DNA of 64,000 nt from RHKX01 sp963743875 (GTDB taxonomy: Bacteria; Actinomycetota; Thermoleophilia; Solirubrobacterales; 70-9), in assembly GCA_963743875.1 (NCBI GenBank), contig CAVURM010000005.1, positions 310,001 through 374,000 of the forward strand. The letters are read 5' to 3'. Shown in pieces: positions 55,210-63,241 of this stretch (positions are counted from its first letter, which is position 1; each line of letters opens with the position of its first letter). A program made the position numbers and the translations under genes. The notes below the pieces were generated by a model, which saw only the letters and a program-made list of their open reading frames with translations, made no database searches and was not told the origin of the DNA.

Positions 55210-56355
55210 ATGACTGCACCGGTCGACATGGAATGGCGTGAGCGATGGGCGGCCACGATCGCCTCCCGATTGCTTCCGGAGGTCGAGCAACTGGTCGCGG
55301 TCTCGTCGCCCTCCGGTGACGCCAAAGCCGCGGAGGAGATCGTCGCTCTCGCTTCCACGATGCTCCCTCCGGAGGTGGAGACCGAGCGGCTCCCCTGCTC
55401 TTCGCCGGCGCACGCGCCCGATCTGCTTGCACGATTGCGCGGCAGCGGACGCTCGAGGCTCCTGCTCGTCGGCCACCTCGACACGGTGGTCGCTCACGGG
55501 AGCCATCGCCTGACCGAACGTGAGGGCGACAGGCTGATCGGGTCGGGAACGATCGACATGAAGGGCGGGGTGGCTCTCTCGCTGGGATTGATGAAAGCGC
55601 TGGCCGAGGTCCCCGATCGCTTCGAGGAGGTGGCGCTATTGCTCGTCAACGACGAGGAGTTCCGGACCGAACCGTTCGCCCACGGACCGCGATTCGCGGA
55701 TTTCGACGCCTGCCTCTGCTTCGAGGGCGGTGAACGCACGGCGGCCGGGGAGGAGGCCGTGGTCGTGCGTCGCAAGGCGGCCGCCGCAATCAGGATCGAT
55801 GCCCTCGGCACCGCCGCTCACGCCGGAGCGAACCCGGATGCCGGCCGCAGCGCCCTGCTTGCGCTGGCGGACCTCGCCGGGTCGCTCGCTCAGGATCATG
55901 CCCCGGCCGGCACCGAAGCGCTCAGCGTCGTGCCGACGATGATGCGGGCGGGCGAGGGGATCAACGTCGTTCCCGGCTCCGGAGAGCTGTTCGTCGACAT
56001 GCGCGCCGACGACGAGGCGAGCTTCGACGCGGTCGTCGACTCGATCCCGGAGGAGATCGACGGCGTCGGGCTCCGGGTCGAGCGGCTCCGCCTCTGGCCC
56101 GGGATGGACATGGGGGAGGCGGCGGCCGCACCGTTGGCCGGGGCGTCGCAGCTGCTCGGCCGGCCGATCGTCGGCGCCTCACGAGGCGGCGCCAGCGATG
56201 CCAGCAACCTGGCGCCGCACCTTCCCCTGGCGATCGACGGGTTGGGGCCGCTCGGCGCGGCCGCCCACTCACCCGACGAGTATCTGCTCGTCGACTCGCT
56301 GCGGGATCGGGCCGAGGTCGCCTTGGCGCTCGCGGCGGTACTTCTCGATAACTGA
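55210..56355 (+). CDS. M20 family metallopeptidase (carboxypeptidase G2-like)
   Basis: 381 residues. First Zn ligand and catalytic Asp in LLVGHLDTVVAHG, bridging Asp in GTIDMKGGVALSLGLM, catalytic Glu in LLVNDEEFRTEP, later Glu/His ligands in CLCFEGGE and LGPLGAAAHSPDEYL. The lid/dimer domain lies between residues about 180 and 280. It cleaves C-terminal amino-acid or acyl-amino-acid bonds, and the substrate is unknown. ATG 55210 fits the family start. Tail is a normal length. Confidence 0.88.
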   Translation: MTAPVDMEWRERWAATIASRLLPEVEQLVAVSSPSGDAKAAEEIVALASTMLPPEVETERLPCSSPAHAPDLLARLRGSGRSRLLLVGHLDTVVAHGSHRLTEREGDRLIGSGTIDMKGGVALSLGLMKALAEVPDRFEEVALLLVNDEEFRTEPFAHGPRFADFDACLCFEGGERTAAGEEAVVVRRKAAAAIRIDALGTAAHAGANPDAGRSALLALADLAGSLAQDHAPAGTEALSVVPTMMRAGEGINVVPGSGELFVDMRADDEASFDAVVDSIPEEIDGVGLRVERLRLWPGMDMGEAAAAPLAGASQLLGRPIVGASRGGASDASNLAPHLPLAIDGLGPLGAAAHSPDEYLLVDSLRDRAEVALALAAVLLDN

Positions 56356-56405
56356 TTAGTGACATGATTGACCGGCAGCTTTAAACGACGAGAAGGAGCC
56401 CGGTC

Positions 56406-57287
56406 ATGGCGCGTAAGCAGGTCAAGTCGGTAGCGGGGAAGGTCGTAGCGATCACGGGCGGGGCCCGCGGGATCGGCAAGTGCACCGCGCAGGCGTTGAT
56501 CCGGCGTGGAGCCAGGGTCGCCATCGGGGATCTCGACCTCGCGCTTGCGGAGCAGGCCGCCACCGAACTCGGCGGCAACGCCGTCGCCTTCGAGCTCGAC
56601 GTCACCGATCGCGAGTCGTTCGCCGCCTATCTCGACGCCGCCGAGAAGGAGCTGGGGCCGATCGACGTCGTCATCAACAACGCCGGGATCATGCCCGTCG
56701 GCCCATTCGTCGACGAGACCGACGAGACGGCTCGGATGATGATCGACATCAACCTCCACGGCGTCATCTACGGGACCAAGCTCGCGCTCGAGCGGATGAT
56801 CCCGAGGGGCAGCGGCCACATCGTCAACATCGCCAGCCAGGCCGGTAAGGCCGGGCTTCCCGGTGGTGCCACCTACTGCGCCACCAAGCACGCGGTCGTC
56901 GGGCTCAGCGAGGCGGTCCGTCTCGAGAACATCGACACGGGCATCGAGGTCTCCTGCGTGATGCCCGCGGTCGTCAACACCGAGCTCGGCAGCGGTCTCA
57001 CCGATACCCGTGGGGTCAAGAAGCTCGAGCCCGAGGAGGTCGCCGAGGCGATCGTCGAGGCGATCGAGACCAACCGCTTCGACGTCTGGGTGCCGAAGTC
57101 CTCGGCTCAGATCGGGGTGATTCTCAACCTGGTCCCGCGCAAGGGCCGTGAGGCGATCGCCCGCTTCATGAAGGCCGACAAGGTCCTCGCAGAGGTCGAC
57201 GCCAAGGAGCGCGCAGCGTACGTCGAACGGACCTCGAGCAGCACCTCGGCGACCGAGCAGCCCGAGCAGCCAGCGGCCAAGGGCTGA
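56406..57287 (+). CDS. Short-chain dehydrogenase/reductase
   Basis: 293 residues. Classical SDR Rossmann fold: TGGARGIGKCTAQAL for cofactor, NNAGIMPVGP (NNAG), catalytic Ser in HIVNIASQAG and YCATK with Tyr/Lys. GDLDLALAEQ suggests Asp at the strand-2 end and thus NAD(H) preference. The C-terminal tail is long and acidic/Ser-rich (about 40 residues), which is atypical. AGAAGGAG precedes ATG 56406. The substrate is unknown. Confidence 0.92.
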   Translation: MARKQVKSVAGKVVAITGGARGIGKCTAQALIRRGARVAIGDLDLALAEQAATELGGNAVAFELDVTDRESFAAYLDAAEKELGPIDVVINNAGIMPVGPFVDETDETARMMIDINLHGVIYGTKLALERMIPRGSGHIVNIASQAGKAGLPGGATYCATKHAVVGLSEAVRLENIDTGIEVSCVMPAVVNTELGSGLTDTRGVKKLEPEEVAEAIVEAIETNRFDVWVPKSSAQIGVILNLVPRKGREAIARFMKADKVLAEVDAKERAAYVERTSSSTSATEQPEQPAAKG

Positions 57288-57291
57288 TCGT

Positions 57292-57307
57292 CCGGCGAGC
57301 TCGCCGG
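57292..57307. repeat. 16-bp GC palindrome
   Basis: CCGGCGAGCTCGCCGG is fully self-complementary, in the 40-bp gap between the SDR and the serine hydrolase genes; it may be a weak terminator. Confidence 0.5.
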
Positions 57308-57327
57308 GCGGGCTCGCCGAGATTGTT

Positions 57328-58638
57328 GTGATTCCGACGGTTCCCCGCCTGCCGTTCATCGGCGACCCGCTGCTGCGCCGGGTGCGGGTGCCCAAGGACC
57401 TCGATGAGATCACGTCCATCGGGGAGGAGGCCGCGCCGGCCGCCGGGGGCGTCAGCCCCGAGAACGTCGAGGCGATCTGGGGCGCGGTGCGGTCCTGGTT
57501 CAAGAGCGGGGTTCACCCGGCGATTCAGGTGTGCGTACGCCGTGACGGTGAGGTGATCCTCGATCGGGCAATCGGCCATGCGAGCGGAACCGGGCCCCGG
57601 GACCCATCCGATGCCGAGAGGGTCCCGGCCACCACCGAGACGCCGTTCTGCATCTACTCGACCTCGAAGGCGATCACCGCCTTCGTCGTTCACAAGCTCA
57701 GCGAGAAGGGCGTGCTCTCGATCGACGATCCCGTCGCCGAGTACATCCCCGGCTATGAGGTCAACCGCAAGGGCAGGATCACGATCGGCCACGTCCTCGC
57801 GCATCGCGCCGGAGTCCCGAACCTTCCCCCGGAAGCGCTCGATCTCGCCTACATCGACGATCACGAGCATCTCCGCAAGGTGCTGTGCGCCGCCAAGCCG
57901 ATACACGGTGCGGGAAGGGCGCAGGCCTATCACGCCGTCGCCGGCGGCTTCATCCTCGGTGAGGTCGTGTTCGGCGCCACGGGCAAGGACATCCGCGAGG
58001 TGCTCACCGAGGAGTTCCTCGACCCGCTCGGCTTCCGCTGGATGAACTACGGGGTTGCGGCCGACGACGTCGATCAGGTCGCCGTCAACTACATCACCGG
58101 CCCGCGCACAGCGCCGCCGCTGTCGAACCTGCTCACGCGCGCCCTCGGCCACCCGCTCGATCGGCTGGTCGACCTGACCAACGATCCGCGATACCTGGCT
58201 GGGATCGTGCCGGCCGCCAACACCGTCACCAACGCGAACGAGCTTTCCCGCTTCTTCGAGGTGATGCGCAGGGGCGGCGAACTCGACGGTGTCCGGGTGA
58301 TCGAAACGGAGACCGTTCGGGAGGCGCTGGCCGAGCGGTCCCACCTCGAGCTCGATTTCTCGCTCGCCTTCCCGACCCGCTTCTCTCAGGGCATGATGCT
58401 CGGCTCCCAGTTCATCAGCCTCTACGGCCGCGATACCCAGCATGCCTTCGGCCACCTCGGCTTCACCAACATGCTCGCCTGGGCCGACCCCGAGCGGGCG
58501 ATCTCGGTCGCCGTGCTCAACAACGGCAAGCCCGTCCTCTACCCCGAGATCCACCGCTTCCTCGGGACCATGGGGAAGATCACGAGCGAGATGCCCAAGG
58601 TTCCCGAGTCGGAGTGGTTCATCCCACCAGCCAACTGA
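57328..58638 (+). CDS. Beta-lactamase-family serine hydrolase (EstB/class C-like)
   Basis: 436 residues. Catalytic SxxK is in FCIYSTSKAITAFVV. The second motif position has YHAVAGGFILG (Tyr present, Asn of YxN absent). The third is replaced by HLGFTNMLAW near the C-terminus. Such proteins act as esterases or D-aminopeptidases rather than lactamases. No signal peptide, so cytoplasmic. GTG start without a clear Shine-Dalgarno; a downstream start is possible. Confidence 0.88.
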   Translation: MIPTVPRLPFIGDPLLRRVRVPKDLDEITSIGEEAAPAAGGVSPENVEAIWGAVRSWFKSGVHPAIQVCVRRDGEVILDRAIGHASGTGPRDPSDAERVPATTETPFCIYSTSKAITAFVVHKLSEKGVLSIDDPVAEYIPGYEVNRKGRITIGHVLAHRAGVPNLPPEALDLAYIDDHEHLRKVLCAAKPIHGAGRAQAYHAVAGGFILGEVVFGATGKDIREVLTEEFLDPLGFRWMNYGVAADDVDQVAVNYITGPRTAPPLSNLLTRALGHPLDRLVDLTNDPRYLAGIVPAANTVTNANELSRFFEVMRRGGELDGVRVIETETVREALAERSHLELDFSLAFPTRFSQGMMLGSQFISLYGRDTQHAFGHLGFTNMLAWADPERAISVAVLNNGKPVLYPEIHRFLGTMGKITSEMPKVPESEWFIPPAN

Positions 58639-58829
58639 CGCCCCTGCCGAGCGACGTTTCAGGTTCAGTGGTGAATTCCCACTGACATCCGACGAAAATC
58701 CGCCAACGAACTGCACACCGCGCCGCGCGACCGGAGCGGACGCGAAGCGGAGCCCGCCTCACAACAACCTGACGCCCTTGCCGAGCGGTAACACCGCGCC
58801 ACCCGAGCAGAGCGGACGCGAAGCGGAGC
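58635..58829. repeat. Duplicated short modules in the intergenic region
   Basis: CTGACGCCCCTGCCGAGCG (58635-58653) recurs with one change at 58769-58787, and GAGCGGACGCGAAGCGGAGC (58734-58753) recurs exactly at 58810-58829. The modules occur in the same order twice but with different spacing. Possibly a decayed REP-like element between convergent genes. Confidence 0.7.
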
Positions 58830-58840
58830 ATCTGCTCGGG
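58802..58840. terminator. Hairpin between convergent genes
   Basis: CCCGAGCAGA (58802-58811) and TCTGCTCGGG (58831-58840) make a 10-bp stem whose loop contains the second copy of the repeat module. Confidence 0.65.
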
Positions 58841-58844
58841 GTTG

Positions 58845-60620
58845 CTACGGACGCATCTCGTACTGGCCCGCGAGGGCGCGGGTCTTCGCCCAGACCGAGT
58901 CGAACCTCTCGCCGTCCGTCACCGGGCGGGTGATCGCGGCGCGAGCCCAATCGGCCTGAGCGTCGGTCGCCGAGGTCTTGCCGTGAAGCTGAACCGCATA
59001 GGAGGAGAAGTCGCGGATCAGGACGTCGAAGATCTGATCGAGGGTGTCGATCGGCAGGCCGATGAAGGCGGCCTGCTCGCAGATCAGCTGGCCGTAGGGG
59101 ATCAGCGTGAACAGCTCGCCGAGGGTCAGCAGGTAGTCGAGGTCCTTCTGCTGCTCCTCGCCTGGGGCCGCTTCGACCAGCAGCGATTTGAACGATTCGG
59201 CGAGATCGACGAATCGGGCGACGTTGGGGACGCCGGCGAAGGGCTCGAAGGAGGCGTGCCAGTCGCTGAAGCGGATCTTGCTCAGCCCGCGGGCCGGCCC
59301 CTGGCGGAAGAGGAACTCGTCGTCGCCGGGGGTGAGGGTGCGCTCCGGCGGTGCCAGCTCGGGGTCGGGGTCGAACAGGTAGGCACCCATGAATTTGAGC
59401 ACCAGCGCCATGTTGACGTGCACCGTGCCCTCGAGCTTGGGGAGGCCACGAATGTCCTTCGCCGCCATCTCGAAGAACATGTCGCGCTCGAACCCCTTGG
59501 CCGCCATCACGTCCCAGAGCTCGTCGATCACCCGCTCGCCCTCGGTCGTCACCTTCATCTTCGTCAGCGGGTTGAAGAGCAGGTAGCGGCGATCATCGGG
59601 GGATGCACTGCGCATGTAGTCGATCGCCCGGTTGGCGAACAGCTTCATCGCGATCAGCCGCGCGTAGGAGTCGGTGAAGGCCTGGCGGACGTGGGGGAAA
59701 TCGGTCACCCGGAGCCCGTAGAGGATGCGTGAGTCGGCGTGCGTGATCGACTCGTGGAGGGCGTGCTCGCAGATGCCGATCGAGGCGAAGCCGAGGTTGA
59801 ACTTGCCGATGTTGACGGTGTTGAGCGCCGCGTCGAATGCGCCGGGACCGGTGTGAAGAACGTCCTCCGGTGCGACCGGGTAGTCGCGCAGCTCGAACTG
59901 GCTGACGTAGTTCTGCGAGTTGACGACGTTGCGGATCAGCTCGTAGTTCGGGTGCCTGGAGTCGGCGGCGAAGAACGCGTAACCGTCGGGCCCCTCGATC
60001 CCCTCCACCCGGCCGAATACCGAGACCATCGCCGCCTCGTTGCCGTTGCCGATGTAGTACTTGCCGCCCGAGGCCGACCAGCCCGTGCCGTCGGCGTTGG
60101 GCGTCAGGACCATGTCGGTCGAGTAGATGTCGGCGCCGTGAGCGCGTTCGGAGAGCCCGAAGGCGAAGATCTCACCGCCCTTCAGGAGGCGGGCCGCCCG
60201 CTGCCGGGCCACTTCGTTGTCGGACTGGAAGATCGGGCCGAGCCCGAGGATCGTGACCTGCCAGGTGTACCAGTAGGCCAACCCGTAGAAGGCCGAGACC
60301 TCGCTGAGAGCGCAGATCCTCTGCGTGTCCCAGCGGCGCTCCGGATCACCGTCGCCGTCGCGGGCGGGGGTGAGGAATCGGGAGAAGATCCCCTCCTGGG
60401 CCTGGAAGGCGAGATAGTCGGAGTACCAGCGATGCTCGCGGTCGGCGTCCTTGAGCGCGACCTTGCCGCGTTGCTCGAACCACTCGATCGTGGCCTCGAT
60501 GGCCTCCCGGTCGGAGTCGGCGAGGTGCTCGAAGCCGGGGGCGTTCGGATCGAGAATGAGCCCGTCTCCGGGGCGGTTTGCGGCGGCGGGCTGGGGCGTG
60601 GTGCTCTCTGCTGTGGACAT
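58845..60620 (-). CDS. Acyl-CoA dehydrogenase/oxidase-like protein
   Basis: 591 residues, longer than a standard ACAD, with the extended C-terminal domain of acyl-CoA oxidase-like members. FAD/substrate motifs: FGLSERAHGADIYSTDM, ASGGKYYIGNGNEAA, FNLGFASIGICEHAL and LPKLEGTVHVNMALVLKF in place of EGT-type endings. The substrate class is probably a long or bulky acyl-CoA. ATG 60620, 8 bp after the PPK2 stop. The frame stays open upstream into ppk2, which is a shadow. Confidence 0.85.
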   Translation of the reverse strand: MSTAESTTPQPAAANRPGDGLILDPNAPGFEHLADSDREAIEATIEWFEQRGKVALKDADREHRWYSDYLAFQAQEGIFSRFLTPARDGDGDPERRWDTQRICALSEVSAFYGLAYWYTWQVTILGLGPIFQSDNEVARQRAARLLKGGEIFAFGLSERAHGADIYSTDMVLTPNADGTGWSASGGKYYIGNGNEAAMVSVFGRVEGIEGPDGYAFFAADSRHPNYELIRNVVNSQNYVSQFELRDYPVAPEDVLHTGPGAFDAALNTVNIGKFNLGFASIGICEHALHESITHADSRILYGLRVTDFPHVRQAFTDSYARLIAMKLFANRAIDYMRSASPDDRRYLLFNPLTKMKVTTEGERVIDELWDVMAAKGFERDMFFEMAAKDIRGLPKLEGTVHVNMALVLKFMGAYLFDPDPELAPPERTLTPGDDEFLFRQGPARGLSKIRFSDWHASFEPFAGVPNVARFVDLAESFKSLLVEAAPGEEQQKDLDYLLTLGELFTLIPYGQLICEQAAFIGLPIDTLDQIFDVLIRDFSSYAVQLHGKTSATDAQADWARAAITRPVTDGERFDSVWAKTRALAGQYEMRP

Positions 60621-60628
60621 GGCAGGGC

Positions 60629-61480
60629 CTATTCGGCCTTCTCCTCGGCTCGCTGTTTTTCCTCGGCCCTTCTCTTCTTCAGCATCCTCGCGGCGACGTC
60701 GGGAACCTTGGCGTAGAGGTCCTCGGGCGGCCGGGTGTATTCGTCGTCGCTCTGCACCTTCGGGAGCTTCACCTGCTCGTACTCCAGCGACTCGTAGGGG
60801 ACGGTCGTGAGCAGATGCGAGATGCAGTTGATCCGCGCGTTGCGCTTGATGTCGGACTCGATCACGTGCCAGCGAGCCTCGGGGATATCGGTGTGGATGA
60901 ACATCTCGTCCTTGGCTCGCGAGTATTCGACCCAGTGACTGCGCGAGTAGAGGTCGGTGGGGGAGAGCTTCCATTGCTTCAGGGGGTCGCCGATCCGCGC
61001 CTCGAACCGCCTCGCCTGTTCCTTGCCCGAAACCGAGAACCAATACTTGATCAGGATGATCCCGTCGTCGACCAGCATCCGCTCGAAGGTCGGGCATTGG
61101 CGCAGGAACCGCTGGTGTTCGTCCTCGGTGCAGAACCCGAGCACCTTCTCGACCCCGCCGCGGTTGTACCAGGAGCGGTCGAAGATCACGACCTCTCCAC
61201 CCGCCGGCAGATGGGCGATATAGCGCTGGAAGTACCACTCGGTCTTCTCGCGGTCAGACGGAGCGGGAAGTGCGACGGTCCTCACCACGCGCGGTGAGAC
61301 CCGCTCGACGATCCGCTTGATCACACCACCTTTGCCGGCCGCGTCACGCCCCTCGAAGATGATCGCCACCCGCTTGTTCTCGCGCTGGACCCAGTCGACC
61401 ATCTGGACGAGATGGACCTGGAGCTCGTAGAGCTCCTCCTCGTAGAGATCCCGTGGCAGCTTCCTGTTCTTCCTGTTCAT
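60629..61480 (-). CDS. ppk2: Polyphosphate kinase 2 family protein
   Basis: 283 residues. Walker A is EGRDAAGKGGVIKR, Walker B/lid is IFDRSWYNRGGVEKVLG. VRTVALPAPSDREKTEWYFQ and LLTTVPYESL are family segments. It moves phosphate between polyphosphate and nucleotides (class I/II/III not distinguishable). The C-terminus is a charged Lys/Glu helix. It lies upstream of the ACAD in a tight pair and downstream of the phosphoesterase. Confidence 0.93.
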   Translation of the reverse strand: MNRKNRKLPRDLYEEELYELQVHLVQMVDWVQRENKRVAIIFEGRDAAGKGGVIKRIVERVSPRVVRTVALPAPSDREKTEWYFQRYIAHLPAGGEVVIFDRSWYNRGGVEKVLGFCTEDEHQRFLRQCPTFERMLVDDGIILIKYWFSVSGKEQARRFEARIGDPLKQWKLSPTDLYSRSHWVEYSRAKDEMFIHTDIPEARWHVIESDIKRNARINCISHLLTTVPYESLEYEQVKLPKVQSDDEYTRPPEDLYAKVPDVAARMLKKRRAEEKQRAEEKAE

Positions 61481-61499
61481 TCCCAGCCCTTCGCTTTGT

Positions 61500-62096
61500 T
61501 CAGACCTCGAAAGTTACGCCGCTCGGACCGAGGTTGGCGATCTGAGTCGGTCCGACCATCGACCGTTCGCCCCATGCCTCATGAATATGGCCGCAGACCG
61601 CAAGGGGGGGTTGCCGATCCTCGATCGCGGAGAGAATCGCGGTGCTGCCGTAATGACCTCCGTCGGACGCGCGGTCGCAATGGCCGTTCGGCGGTGAGTG
61701 GACGACGAGGACCGCGTGCTGCGGGCAGACGGCGAGGCGTTCGGCGGCCTGCTCCTCGGTCAGATCGAAGCTCCAATCCCAGGGAGTCGTCGGGATTCCG
61801 CCCCCGAGCCCGAAGAACGTGATCCCGTCGATCTCGGTTTGCTCGCCGTGCAGGACCGTGGCGGCGCCCCATGACCCCGCCGCCTCGCGCAGGGCGTCCT
61901 CGGTCTCGTTGTTGCCCGGGACGAGGATCGTGGGCGCTTCGATCGCGGCCAGCGCGTCGATCGTATCCTCGAGTCCCTCGTGAACGGAGGCGAAGTCTCC
62001 GGCGCCGATCACCAGGTCGTGATCGCGGCTGCGCTCGACCAGCGAGGCCGCGCCGTCGAGATCGCAATGCAGATCGCTGAAGGCGAGCACCCTCAC
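61500..62096 (-). CDS. Metallophosphoesterase
   Basis: 198 residues of the calcineurin-like fold. Metal ligands: FSDLHCDLDG, GAGDFASV, PGNNETED, VLVVHSPPNGH and AVCGHIHEAWG. Small members are nucleotidase- or phosphodiesterase-like; the substrate is unknown. GTG start overlaps by 4 bp the stop of the small gene upstream. In one direction with ppk2, 19 bp before it. Confidence 0.88.
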   Translation of the reverse strand: MRVLAFSDLHCDLDGAASLVERSRDHDLVIGAGDFASVHEGLEDTIDALAAIEAPTILVPGNNETEDALREAAGSWGAATVLHGEQTEIDGITFFGLGGGIPTTPWDWSFDLTEEQAAERLAVCPQHAVLVVHSPPNGHCDRASDGGHYGSTAILSAIEDRQPPLAVCGHIHEAWGERSMVGPTQIANLGPSGVTFEV

Positions 62097-62269
62097 GACT
62101 TCGAATCGTCTCCGCGCTCGACCTCGAGCTCCCGGACGCGGAGGCGGCCGACGTCGAGCTCCTCGATCTCGAGCCGCCCAATCGTGGCCCGCCCGATCGC
62201 CAGCCGCCCGATCGCGAGTGCTCCGATCGCCGTCGCGCCGATCGCCAGCGCCGCGACGGCGACGGGCAT
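62093..62269 (-). CDS. Small Ile/Gly-rich repeat protein
   Basis: 58 residues. The pattern is ALAIG, ATIG and RLEI type pentads (AIGATAIGALAIGRLAIGRA then LRVRELEVERG), reminiscent of small pentapeptide-like beta-helix or membrane-bound proteins. ATG 62269 was preferred; a GTG at 62275 is possible. Its stop overlaps the phosphoesterase start (GTGA), so the two are coupled. Function unknown. The frame is open further upstream, but the coding potential there belongs to the other strand. Confidence 0.55.
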   Translation of the reverse strand: MPVAVAALAIGATAIGALAIGRLAIGRATIGRLEIEELDVGRLRVRELEVERGDDSKS

Positions 62270-62437
62270 GGACACAGTCGGCCCCAGCACCGCCGGTCCC
62301 CTCGCGACGCCCGCTCGTACCTCGAAGCCCTCTCTACTCACGCCCGGTAGTCGGTCGCAAAGTCCAGTTCGATGCTCTGCTGAAGCCATTGCTGCTCCTC
62401 GTCGTTGTGCCGGGGGATCCTCGCATGTCGAACCCAC

Positions 62438-62450
62438 TAACCTCGGGCAC
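62438..62450 (+). promoter_or_regulatory. Leaderless-type -10 box of ABC ATPase gene
   Basis: TAACCT (62438-62443), then 7 nt, then GTG 62451. Confidence 0.5.
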
Positions 62451-63221
62451 GTGAGCGAGCCCAGCGGGACGGACCCGGCCACAGTCGAAGAGCGAGCGCC
62501 CTCGAGAGGGATTGTCTCCTGCAGGGACCTCAGTCGTCGCTTCGGCGAGGGCGAGGCGGCCGTGGACGCTCTGCGTGGCGTCAGCCTCGAGTTTCCGGCC
62601 GGGGAGCTGACCGCGATCGTCGGGCCGTCGGGCTCCGGCAAGTCGACCCTCATGCACCTGCTCGCGGGCCTCGACAAGCCGACCGGCGGGGCGGCCTGGA
62701 TCGACGGCGTCGAGGTGACCTCGCTCGACGACAAGGGCCTGACCAGGTTGCGGCGCGAGAAGCTCGGATTCATCTTCCAGTTCTTCAACCTCGTCCCGGT
62801 TCTAAACGCCGCCGAGAACGTCGAGCTACCCCTGCGGATCGCCGGTCGCGATGCCGACCCTGCATGGCGCGACCAGCTGCTCGCAACGGTGGGCCTCGGC
62901 GACCGCGCCACCCATCGTCCCTCCGAGCTCTCGGGAGGGCAGCAGCAGCGGGTGGCGATCGCCCGCGCCCTGATCTCCAGGCCGGCGGTGGTCTTCGCGG
63001 ACGAGCCCACCGGCAACCTGGATTCGACCTCCGGCAACGGAGTGCTCGACCTGCTGCGTAAGTCGGTGGACGACTTCGGCCAGACCGTCGTCGTCGTCAC
63101 CCATGACCCGAAGGTTGCCGCCTACGCCGACCGCGTCATCGTCCTCGCCGACGGACAGGTGGCGGCCGACCGGAAGGTGGAGGGCGAGGACGACGTCATC
63201 GGCCTGATGCGGGACCTCTAG
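62451..63221 (+). CDS. ABC transporter ATP-binding protein (MacB/LolD type)
   Basis: 256 residues. Walker A VGPSGSGKSTLMHLLAG, Q-loop FIFQFFNLVPVLNA, signature LSGGQQQRVAIARAL, Walker B VVFADEPTGNLDSTSG, H-loop VVVTHDPKVAAY. Partner of the FtsX-type permease that starts 20 bp downstream. The GTG is inferred from the -10 box exactly 7 nt away; the frame is open further upstream. Same family as the ATPase at 34794. Confidence 0.92.
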   Translation: MSEPSGTDPATVEERAPSRGIVSCRDLSRRFGEGEAAVDALRGVSLEFPAGELTAIVGPSGSGKSTLMHLLAGLDKPTGGAAWIDGVEVTSLDDKGLTRLRREKLGFIFQFFNLVPVLNAAENVELPLRIAGRDADPAWRDQLLATVGLGDRATHRPSELSGGQQQRVAIARALISRPAVVFADEPTGNLDSTSGNGVLDLLRKSVDDFGQTVVVVTHDPKVAAYADRVIVLADGQVAADRKVEGEDDVIGLMRDL

Positions 63222-63241
63222 CCAGATGATCGGCCGCCCGA

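Noticed and set aside
58635..58840. CRISPR-like array
   Set aside because: Only two unequal repeat copies, irregular spacing, no cas genes.
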